Below are positions 55,499 through 64,000 of a stretch of DNA of 64,000 bases, in pieces. Source of the DNA: Micrasema longulum (taxonomy: Eukaryota; Arthropoda; Insecta; Trichoptera; Brachycentridae); contig JAGVSM010001716.1 of NCBI GenBank assembly GCA_022494885.1, forward strand, positions 1 to 64,000. Direction: 5' to 3'. The translations under genes were made by a program, and so were the position numbers. The notes below the pieces were generated by a model. The model was given only the letters and a program-made list of their open reading frames with translations. It did no database searches and was not told the origin of the DNA. Positions within the stretch are counted from its first letter, which is position 1. Every line of letters begins with the position of its first letter.

Positions 55499-55858
55499 TA
55501 ACAGAAATGAAGAAAGTTTTAGAGAAAGGCTTATGACCTGTCGTTGGCTGGTTTATGTGGCCACTTTACAAACTGTGTAACATTCACCATTTTGCCTATG
55601 TTTGAACATCCATATTTCTTCAATTCTTCCACCTGTTGATTTAAGTGAAATTAAAGAGATGAAACTTTTATTGTCGTGAAAAGATTCATTTGATCGAATT
55701 ATTTCACATACTAGGCAACGCCTGAAAACAATTTTTAAATTTTTAGACTTCTTCTTGGACCAGTTTGGTTCCCTGCTGTAATTTGTTAATCTTAATGACT
55801 CCCAAAGGGGTATAATCCAGTCTTTTATCTACAAACATTTGGACTAACTCAAATATTG
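55499..55858. mobile_element. Foldback element, copy N (second subfamily)
   Basis: AACAGAAATGAAGAAAG, GACCTGTCGTTGGCTGG, CCACTTTACAAACTGTGT, the centre (CCTGTTGATTTAAGTGA, TAGGCAACGCCTGAAAAC), then CCAGTCTTTTATCTACAAAC and TTGGACTAACTCAAATATTG. Shares the TATACTTCTT/GACTTCTTCTTGGACCAG box with copy A. Confidence 0.7.
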
Positions 55859-55859
55859 T

Positions 55860-56710
55860 AATTTCTTTTTAAATTCAATTAAACGCTTTTCATTCTTCAT
55901 ACATTCAAGCATTTCTTCATACATTTTTAAACCTTTATACATAAAGCGATTCCTGTTTTTTTTTAATGCCAGCCTTATTCTGTCTTTATTTATAAAAAAA
56001 TATTTAATCCTACCTTATTGATAAAGTATTTGGGCATTCAATTGGTTAAAAAATTGAATATAACAACAAGCATATTATACAATTATCAGTCTCTTTTTTA
56101 CTAGTTTCCAAATGAGTTCCTTTCGCATTTTTTATACTTTATTATGTCTACCTATCTTTGGCGCTATATTAATAAGCACAGGTTTATTTAATTTATTTAT
56201 TCGCCTTTAATCAATCCAAAAAACAAAACAAATTTACCTATATAAATAAAATAAAATAAATTGTAGGTCGTCGGATATCAAGGTAACCGAGGAAAACAGT
56301 AATTATTAATTAATGTAGGTATTTATTATTTTCTGTGTTTATCTTGGCAATAACAATGCCATTATATTAACTAAGTTAGTGTTAATGAGATGTTATCACG
56401 GTTTGTTCAATGACCAAATCAATTAAATAAAAAATCTTAAGTATTTACAGTAAGTACTTTTTTAAAATTTCAAAAGATTTTCAGAAATCTTTCAGGACAA
56501 AAGGTTTTTGGGATGTTTTTCTAGGCCCCTATTACAATAGGAAGGTAACAGCGTTATCTTCAATAGTCGAATTATATGTATGAAAAATAAATATTCATAT
56601 AAATATGTATCGAAACATGTTTAATTACAGGCAATCAATGAACATTTTTTTTACAAATATGCACATTTTCATGTAGAAAATTGGATTTTAATTTATTATG
56701 AATATGACAG
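55860..56710. other. AT-rich stretch, nothing recognised
   Basis: No coding frame or TIR above background. Confidence 0.45.
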
Positions 56711-56713
56711 TCG

Positions 56714-56998
56714 AAGACAACTCGGCCTCGTGGTGAAATGCTCAGCACGTGTGCCTACTATGCAATAGGTCTCGGGATCGACTCTCGACATGGTTGACAA
56801 GAAGTATTTATTTAAAAAGGTGTTTTTACATAAAAATATTTCATAGTTCCTGAACATTGAAGTTCATTGAAGTCTAAGACTAATCATTTTACCTTTATGT
56901 AACAGAAATGATCAAGATACACTTCGATTGGTGTACCGGTACAGTGCCCTATGCTCCATTAGGTGCGGAAAGGGAATGTTGAGATGATGACGATGAAG
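56714..56998 (+). mobile_element. SINE family S1, full-length standard form
   Basis: CTCGGCCTCGTGGTGAAATG (A-box region), GGTCTCGGGATCGACTCTCG (B-box region), body ATTTCATAGTTCCTGAAC, GATTGGTGTACCGGTACAGT, CTCCATTAGGTGCGGAAAGG and the tail ATGATGACGATGA. Best plus-strand example. A second head fragment is at 57490-57530. Confidence 0.75.
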
Positions 56999-57287
56999 AG
57001 AATTTTGTACTCAGGCTTCTGTGATGAAAAGTAGCCACCTCAGAACTATTTATAATTGAAATAAATCGCAATTAAAGCAAAAAAGTGCTCGCTTGAACGT
57101 GATTTTTCTACGATGTTTGACAATTTCCGAGACATGTGTGTAATAAGTTACGAAGCTCCGTTTTAAAAACGACAAAATGTTGAAAACGAAATTCCCTTTT
57201 GAGTCATAAATGCGCTTGAAGATTGGTATCGCAACGTGTTATGAAACGCGGGTAAGTATTTATCAACACATTTGTAGTTACATATTA

Positions 57288-57350
57288 CAGTACACCGCTG
57301 CTTCTCAAACTTTTTAATATCGTGACCCCCTTATAAGCTAAAGGCCCATT
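57288..57350 (+). repeat. hAT-type terminal repeat
   Basis: CGCTGCTTCTCAAACTTTTT then CGTGACCCCCTT: the CAGNGNTTCTCAAACTTTT...CGNGACCCC end typical of ZBED/Buster-like hAT elements. A differently spaced inverse (GCCGCGACCCACAG, TTTTAGAAACGCTG) is at 60228-60262. Confidence 0.55.
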
Positions 57351-58190
57351 TCGCACGCATCATTCTAATACACACGGCACGGTAAAATTAGGTTGTGTGG
57401 ATACTTACTTATGATTTCCTATTTTCGTTTTATTTATTTAGTTTCTACAATCAGTTAAACATATGGCAAAAAAAATCGAATGGGCATTAAGTCGGCCTCA
57501 TTGTGCACTGGTTAATGAGTTTACCTGCTATTAAATATGTTTAAAATACGATAAAAATCAATCCTCTTTCCTGTATTTCGCTAAATCACCAACCATGACT
57601 TTCACTTTGGAGAGTGAAAAATCAATCCAATTTATGTTATTTTATCGTGAAGGTGGATTTTTACTGTGGTGAAAAAACGAAAGTATTCACTACGTAAAAA
57701 AACTTACACGACACCCTTGCGGAGGTCAAATTTCATTGATCGATGCCACACACACACGCTAATTGATTTATCTGAAATATAGAGCAACGACCCAAGAAGC
57801 AACTCAGCATTTTTTTATATTTTTTTTTTCCTTTTTTAAATTCTAAACAAATTTTTTTTTTTTAATTCCCGCCAAACTACAAAAGCAGTTTTTTTGCAGG
57901 GATTTCTCTCTTTAAACATTTTTGTAACACAATATAATAAATGTTTACATAAAATATTTTTTAAAAAATCTTAAAAATATCAATAAAATAAAAGTTTAAA
58001 AAAAATTAAATACAAGTAAATCAAGTCTTTTTTGAAAACGAAATATATAAAAAATAATAAACAAACACTTTTTTTGACACTGTTTTAAATTGTTTGGTTT
58101 CCCCATTTTTTATATATTTTTTTTTTGTTTTTTTACAGACTAAACTTAGAATTTAAGAAAAAGATTTTTAAAACCAATTTTACTTTGTTT
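57350..58190. other. AT-rich stretch with T-runs
   Basis: Homopolymer-rich; a SINE S1 head fragment at 57490-57530. Nothing coding. Confidence 0.4.
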
Positions 58191-58194
58191 TTAT

Positions 58195-58494
58195 TCATAT
58201 CACTATTATTTCGTCCGGGAGTCTCTTTACTATGCGAGGGAGTATATACGCCCTGGTCCTCTCTCCATACGCATTTATGGCTCTTCTTTCTATGAAGTTT
58301 CCTCTCGCTTTTTGGAGCGTTTCATGCTTATTTCCCATTGAATACAATACATTATATTGTGCAAGACCAACTGTATTGCACTCCATAATCCAGGGATAAA
58401 ATGCGAGAATAAGTTTAAATGAAGAAATGTCAGACTGCGCATACTCATCAGTATGACAGTTAGGCATACAGTAGAGACTCTTCCATGCCCTCAT
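58195..58494 (-). pseudogene. LINE C-terminal remnant
   Basis: Minus frame: QYNVLYSMGNKHETLQKARG then NFIERRAINAYGERTRAYIL and PRIVKRLPDEIIVI. The FxxxR...YGxRTRxYxLPxIVNxLP pattern is the end of some LINE ORF2 proteins. 5' truncated; the start Met is probably fortuitous. Confidence 0.6.
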
Positions 58495-58499
58495 CGAGC

Positions 58500-59260
58500 A
58501 AACTCTGCTATTAAGGGGGGGCCGTCAGTATCCAGTAGCTCAATAACAAATAACTATCGACGTGCTAATAAGCGACGTGATAACAATTTCATTCGGAACA
58601 TCCGTGAACACCTAATATTAAATGTCAAAATATTTACGTTACGCGATAAATAATCTTGCTGCGCAATCACATATTTAAATTTCACCGGTTTAAATATGGA
58701 AATTATTCCATAACTACTATGTTTATTTATTACTTATCATGCAATTGATTGCATTCAACCAGTGGTTGGCGAGCCAAATGTCAAAAAAAGCAGTCGCCAT
58801 AGTAATTGTAATTAAATTTTAACTTTTTTGTAATAGATATTCCTTATTATTTTGCAAATGCAATATGTTGTTTTATCTTTTATAGTAAAGCTGATTTTTC
58901 GCCAATGAAGTGTATTTATTTACAATGGAAAACAGAAAAGAACCTTAGAGATTACACACGCGTTGACTTATGACTGCGATAACTCAAGCATGTTCATTAT
59001 TATTATTTTTTTAAAATTTATTTTTATTATTTGTTTATTTGCCGTACATATGTTGTTTACATAGAAATATAATTTTAAAAATACACTTTAGAAAAATTCA
59101 TCTTAAAATTACGCAAAAACATGAATTGGAAAAAATGCCCACAAAGACTACAGCGTCTGAGCGTTGGCCATTCCTTTTTTAATTATAAATATTATTAATT
59201 ATGTTCATTGTGAACGCTCAAATGCTAAGCATGTTTTTAAGCACGTCAATAGTTATTTGT
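58500..59260. other. Unassigned sequence
   Basis: 58500-58660 is slightly GC-richer (GGGGGGGCCGTCAGTATCC, CGACGTGCTAATAAGCGACG) but has no recognised frame. The rest is AT-rich. Confidence 0.35.
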
Positions 59261-59261
59261 A

Positions 59262-60181
59262 TGTATGAAAGAACTGAAAGATTTAAGAATGGTAGCAAAA
59301 ATGAGTTGTATAACTGTTAACTGTCTTCTGTATGCGGATGATGCCGTGCTTCTTGCTAGCAGCAAAGAAGACCTCCAATTCTTGGTAACAAAAGTCTACG
59401 ATGTATGCAAGAAAAGCGATTTGCTTATGAATGTTGATAAATCGAAAGTGATGGTTTTTGAAAGGGATGAAAATATAATTAAATGTGAGATCAGCGTGAA
59501 CGGAGATATTCTGAATCAGGTAGAAGAATTTGTGTACCTGGAAAATATGTTTACTAGGAACGGAAAGGCCGAGAAAGATATTGAAAGGAGGGTGAGTGCC
59601 GGGAACAGGGTGAACGGTGCACTAAAATCTACTTTGGCAAACAAATGTTTATCGCAGGAGGCTAAACAAGCAGTTCACAACGGAGTTCTAGTTCCAACTC
59701 TAATGTATGGGAGCGAAGTATGGAATTGGAAAAATAATGATGAAAGTAGGTTGAATGCTGTCGAAATGCGATCCCTCAGGCGAATGTGTGGTAAAACGAT
59801 GTATGATAGGTGCACAAATGTCGAGATCCGTAAAGTGAGAAGTGACTGAGACATGCATTATTGACAGAATCAAGAAAGGGGTGCTGCGTTGGTTTGGACA
59901 TGTAGAGCGAATGGACAGCGAAAGAACGGCTAAAAGGATCTACGATGCAAATGTTGATGGATGCAGAAAACGAGGAAGACCAGAAAGACATGGCACGATC
60001 AAGTCCATCAAATACTTGAAGATGGACATGTCAAAAGTAGGAATAATTGGCGTGCGTGCATGAGAAGATGTATGAATGTAGAGGAAGCGAGGTCTGTATG
60101 CCAAGATAGAGTGTATGGCGTTCTATCCTCTCTGCCTACCCCTACGGAGAAACGGCGTGATAGTTTGTTGTTGTTGTTGTA
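59262..60181 (+). pseudogene. RTE-like retrotransposon, copy 2 (includes RT catalytic YADD)
   Basis: It starts within RT: VNCLLYADDAVLLASSKEDL (YADD catalytic loop), then MNVDKSKVMVFERDE, VEEFVYLENMFTRNG, LMYGSEVWNWKNNDESR and [15 protein letters not shown]. Frameshifts at about 59835 and 59975 break it before LRWFGHVERMDSERTAK and RKTWHDQVHQILEDG. It ends in a TTG/TTGTTG tandem tail (60161-60180). The most complete copy of the family here, still 5' truncated and dead. Confidence 0.8.
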
Positions 60182-60224
60182 GCTACAGGCTTTTGTAGAG
60201 TGTGTATTGATTCAACGCTTCCTA

Positions 60225-60265
60225 TACCCGCGACGGCCGCGACCCACAGTTTTAGAAACGCTGCA
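60225..60265 (-). repeat. hAT-type terminal repeat, opposite orientation
   Basis: ACGGCCGCGACCCACAGTTT then TAGAAACGCTG is a typical inverted hAT end (CAGCGTTTCTAAAACTGTGGGTCGCGG on the minus strand in two pieces), immediately after the RTE tail. No 8-bp duplication with the 57290 end was found. Confidence 0.5.
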
Positions 60266-60269
60266 TTTC

Positions 60270-60840
60270 TCCATAACAGGAAAACGGCACGCGTCATTGG
60301 CACAAGGATGTGACGATGTATTTTATCATATTTGTTTATATTATTTACATTTGGTTTCTCCTTTTTTTAAATTAATTGAATACAATAATTTCGGGAGCAT
60401 TAAATCTTTATTTATCAAGTATCAAGTTTTAGTAATTATAAGTAAATTTGCGAGTTTCTTGTTTTTTTCAGACACTGGATTTATATTTTAAAATTATACA
60501 GAAAAAAATGTGATATGATACGAAAATAATTTTATAATGACGTGTTAGGTATTGAATTTGTTGAAAGTTCGATTCGAGTTAAAAATATTGATAATTTAAT
60601 TTTTAATCTGGTGTAAGAGAATGGCACGTACGTACCTACATTTTTAATGAACACAATTTAGTAAAAAAATAATCCATAAGAAACATAAAAACACGTCATA
60701 AAAAAGGTTAATTTGAGGATATTCCCAGAAAATAGAAACGGGTTTTCCTTCGAATGAGATTTATTATAAAATATGACGTTTAAATAAATCATGATTTTTC
60801 GTTTTAATGATTGGTTGTAAATAATTCATTATTAGAAAAT
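60270..60840. other. AT-rich stretch, nothing recognised
   Basis: No coding frame or TIR above background. Confidence 0.4.
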
Positions 60841-60845
60841 GGGTA

Positions 60846-60925
60846 TCTAGTTGTGGTAGAGTGGGGTTTGAATCGCGGACCCTTGATCCGTGAGTTGACG
60901 ACAAAGCCACGGACCCGGTTCAATA
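60846..60925 (-). mobile_element. SINE family S2, head fragment
   Basis: Minus strand: AACCGGGTCCGTGGCTTTGT, CTCACGGATCAAGGGTCCGC and GATTCAAACCCCACTC match the S2 head (GGGTTGTGGTCCCGTGGCTA, GGATCAGAGGTCC, GTCGAACCCCACT). Confidence 0.6.
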
Positions 60926-61189
60926 TTATTTATCTCAGTTTTAAAACAAATTAATTTAATAAATGCCGCCCATGTTCGGGCAATACACTCAATATTGGAG
61001 AACACTCGGACATCGGGACATATTCAAGCTGCCTTTATTTTTTAAGCAATGCAACATATCGCTCCTTTAAAAATAAACCGAATTAACTCAAAAAATAGGT
61101 AAAACGAGATTTTACAATAAAACGAATTAAACGCGTGAAAAGAATAAGTACAGTTCAACAGGCTCCTTATTTAAAGCTATACAAGCGAG

Positions 61190-61338
61190 ATAGAAGATCG
61201 TCCATCTCTTTTTGATTTACTCGGCCGCTTCCTTCGGGATCCACATCACGCGACGAATCAGTGTTACGCCGACAGTGTTCAAAGTGAATCCTTGTTCCCG
61301 TGGACGAATATCTATTATTTCATTTTATGATTAAAAGG
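61190..61338 (+). promoter_or_regulatory. Probable 5' UTR exon and promoter of the transposase-like gene
   Basis: A GC-richer patch ending in a good donor (AAAAG then GTAAGG at 61339) lies about 320 bp before the acceptor TTTTAG at 61661, which opens the exon carrying the ATG at 61668. It has no long ORF, consistent with a noncoding first exon. The transcription start is not visible. Confidence 0.4.
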
Positions 61339-61667
61339 TAAGGAAATAATTCATAATTATTTTAATTATAAATCGTGTTTTTGAGACTTGTTCCTCTTTA
61401 TTTTTTTAAATCTTATAAATAATATTGAACTACTTAGACTTAACTCATTTTTTTATTAAAAACTACGATAGATTTGAAACACTAATCAGACTTGTTGCAT
61501 TTTATTTCTAAAAGAAGTACAATTAGTTTGAGTCATTATAGTTTACATCGGTTTATTGTTAAAAATAATAAAAGAAAATAGTTTGATTATCATTTCATGC
61601 AGTTTATTTTAAAAAGTGATGTGAATGTTCTTTAGCATAATTTAATTTGTTTCTGTTTTAGATAAAA

Positions 61668-64000
61668 ATGTCATTGCAAATCCGAAAAATTATGGGCTTA
61701 GTCCAATCATCCGAAATTTCTGAAAGGGAAAAAGTCTCTAATTCAACGCCTGGAGAAACCTTATCGAATATTGATAACGACGCAGTAAGTAATTAAATAC
61801 CTACGTTTTTTTTCATTTAAAGCGTGCTACTCTCACACCTGCCGCAGGGACAATCTGGCCCGTTACACGTAGCCCTACCAGTAAGTTATTGTCCCCACCG
61901 GTAGGACTAAGTAAAATTTAATGTATTTAATGTAAGTTTAGTCCTACCGGTAGGGACAACAGTCCCTGCGGCAGGTGTGTGAGTAGCTCGCTTAACATGG
62001 GCACAATGTATAAAAATTTATTATTTTTTCAGCTGCCTAAAAGTAAAAATGTGAACCTGTGCGACAGTGGATCTTCGTTGATTATAAATAATTTAACAAT
62101 AAATGAAAGTCATTCAAACGATACAGAAGTAAGGTTTTACTTATTGCAAAATCTGATATTTTTGTGTTCACTTATTGTATTATATTATTACCAATACTAA
62201 ATACCTAACTATTTTCCAGAAACCAACAGAAAAAGACGAGCTACACCCTATGCGGGATTCCCCCCAGAACGATGTAAGTTAAATGTTGCCACTTTTTCTG
62301 CTCGTATTATGATAATTAATTCCATAAATTACCATCGATAACTTACTTAAACAAAATTACAGGATCCTCAACTATGTACCTCGGTTGAAACTGAAGTGTT
62401 GATAAATAAATCGCGGCCTAACATTGAAAACAAAATAAATCTTGTACCGGAGTACGACAGTGACAGCTTTTCGTATGAAGACGAGAAAGAAAATACCAAG
62501 GTAGTTGAAGAAATGAAGCTACCGTCGAGACGGATTTCTTCTTCTTCAAGTTCACCATGCTCGTCCTCGTCGTCGTCCTCATCATCGTCGTCGTCTTCGT
62601 CTTCGTCTTCGAATTCATCTCAAGAAATTTCAACCGAGCCAACTGGAGAGAGCGGCAAGTCACAGGGTCACTTAGCTTCAGCCATTATACGCACGGCTAC
62701 TGAATTAGAAGAAGATAATAGTATGGAGAATACAGAGCGAAGCGATTACAGATCTGATGTATATGATATAATATGAAATAATTAATTAATTTTCTCTTTT
62801 AATTTATTTCTTATTTAATTAATTAATAAAAATATTCCTCTTTTAGACTTCGAATGCCACTGGTTCACGAATACGAAGATCTTGTGCGATGAACTCTTCA
62901 ATAACCATTTATTCTCCTATGTACACTGATGAAAGCGACTTAGATGGCGACGTGGATGATCCTAATTTCGATTTTGAGGACAGATTCGGAAAGATTTCTC
63001 TGCACAGAAAAAAGAATTTCCTAATTCCATCATGCTCGGATTCTTCAAGCTCTGATATTGACACTGCAACACAGAGTTTAAAAAAAAGAGGTCTTAAGAG
63101 GGTAAAAAATCCTGCTAAATGGAGACAAAACAGAGTAAAAAAGATGCGTAACGAAGGAAGAGCTTATGTGTCAATGTCTAAAACTCGCAAAAATAAGCCC
63201 TCACGTTGTCTCAAGACTCCCTGTAATGAGAAGTGTAAATTAAAATGCATAGACAAAATAGACACTCAGGGAAGATATGAAATTTTTTATAAATTTTGGC
63301 AACTTGGTGATTTAAATAAGCAAAGAGCATTCATAAAAACTTGTATGGTTGATATAGAACCTAAATATAAATATACTAACGCCCAAACTCCCCGTCGCCC
63401 CAATAAGGCGTTCTACTTGACACTGGACAATAATAGAATTAGAGTGTGCAAAACTTTTTTTAGAAGTACTTTAGATATCAGTGATAGAATGATTTACACC
63501 ATCATAACGAACACAAATGAGATGGGCTTCATAGAGGAGAAACGTGGCAAACATGGCAATAACAAAAAATTGGATCCTGAATTATTAGCTGAAATCAGAA
63601 AACACATTGAATCTATTCCTCGAATAGAAGGACACTATGTTAGAGCTCACAGTACAAGAGAGTATATTGAAGGAGGTAAGACAATTAAAGATTTGTACAG
63701 AGACTTTACAGGATTGCAAACTAAAAATAATAAAGAGGTTGGTAACTACATTGCTTACTATAAAATTTTTACAACAGAGTTTAATTTAAGTTTTCACAAA
63801 CCAAAAAAAGACCAATGCGACCAATGTGTTGCCTATGCAAACTTAAATGGTAATGAAAAAGAAGAAGAAGAAGAAAAGTATCAAATACGTCTTAAAGAGA
63901 AAGAACTAAGTAGGAAGGAGAAATTGAATGACAGGAGAAATGTAAACAATGAAAATAAAGTCGTAATTTACGATTTAGAAGCCGTATTGCAATGTCCCAG
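61668..64000 (+). CDS. Transposase-like multicopy arthropod protein, 5' part (runs off the window)
   Basis: Exons: 61668-61784 (ATG), 62033-62128, 62220-62273, 62363-62758, and 62847 to the window edge, where the frame is still open (384 further codons). All junctions are GT-AG and all are phase 0. The N-terminal exons encode a low-complexity acidic tail with a Ser run at residues 148-175. The last exon has a basic stretch (NPAKWRQNRVKKMR), a Cys cluster (C342, C347, C351, C355), FYKFWQLGDLNKQRAFI, VCKTFFRSTLDISDR, HIESIPRIEGHYVRA, FHKPKKDQCDQC (537-548) and VIYDLEAVLQCP at the edge. This motif order is typical of a large family of uncharacterised arthropod proteins present in many copies per genome. 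A DNA-transposase origin, with D597 as a possible catalytic acid, is my inference. It could be an active element gene or a host-domesticated copy; its intron structure favours a host-like gene. Confidence 0.78.
61817..61995. mobile_element. TTAA-flanked MITE with strong TIRs, in intron 1 of the transposase-like gene's coding part
   Basis: TTAA at 61817-61820 and 61992-61995. TIRs: CTACTCTCACACCTGCCGCA then GGGAC on the left; GTCCCTGCGGCAGGTGTGTG then AGTAG on the right, about 30 bp with few differences. Inner pair: CCACCGGTAGGACTAAGT and TTAGTCCTACCGGTAGGG. No ORF. The TTAA target fits piggyBac-type mobilisation. Confidence 0.85.
62537..62620 (+). repeat. In-frame serine-codon repeat
   Basis: A TCN-type trinucleotide run encoding a poly-Ser tract (about residues 148-175 of the transposase-like protein), using mixed TCT/TCG/TCC/TCA codons, so it is not a pure microsatellite. 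Confidence 0.8.

Noticed and set aside
62418..62663. A minus-strand 81-aa ORF rich in Thr and Lys
   Set aside because: It is the shadow of the Ser-codon run in the plus-strand exon 62363-62758.

Overview
The window looks like nuclear DNA from an arthropod, most likely an insect. It is AT-rich, has GT-AG introns, and is packed with decayed transposable elements. I cannot fix the order; a lepidopteran would fit the repeat style and the TGACAG-rich gene upstreams, but that is an impression. Coordinates are on the + strand, and exon borders were derived by hand from splice signals and reading-frame continuity.

Layout. Positions 1-22,000 hold no gene I can defend: only 5'-truncated non-LTR retrotransposons (RTE-like and Jockey/CR1-like reverse transcriptase tails), two tRNA-headed SINE families, small TIR elements, and two CpG-richer islands (about 12.70-13.10 kb and 16.08-16.34 kb) that may be orphan first exons. 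At 22,136-30,278 (+) is a complete six-exon TBC1D7 gene (301 aa), the small TBC-domain partner of the TSC1/TSC2 complex. Its introns hold RTE, LINE, foldback and pogo-like elements. At 34,197-35,318 (-) is an apparently intronless 373-aa unknown gene. At 38,222-54,405 (-) is a complete 15-exon ABC half-transporter of the insect ABCH (ABCG-like) type. Its hand-built coding sequence is 2,274 nt (757 aa) and stays in frame across all 14 introns. From about 61,200 (+) to the right edge lies the 5' part of an intron-containing gene whose large exon resembles a multicopy arthropod family of unknown function, possibly transposase-derived. It runs out of the window open.

The genes are not obviously linked in function: a TORC1-pathway subunit, an unknown protein, a lipid-type ABC transporter and a transposon-like protein. 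The connecting theme is repeats. The most notable is a long-TIR foldback family with at least a dozen copies or pieces here, one of which ends 26 bp from a TBC1D7 splice acceptor and carries a candidate 6-bp target duplication. LINE 3' ends carry hairpins, one with a compensatory base change between copies.
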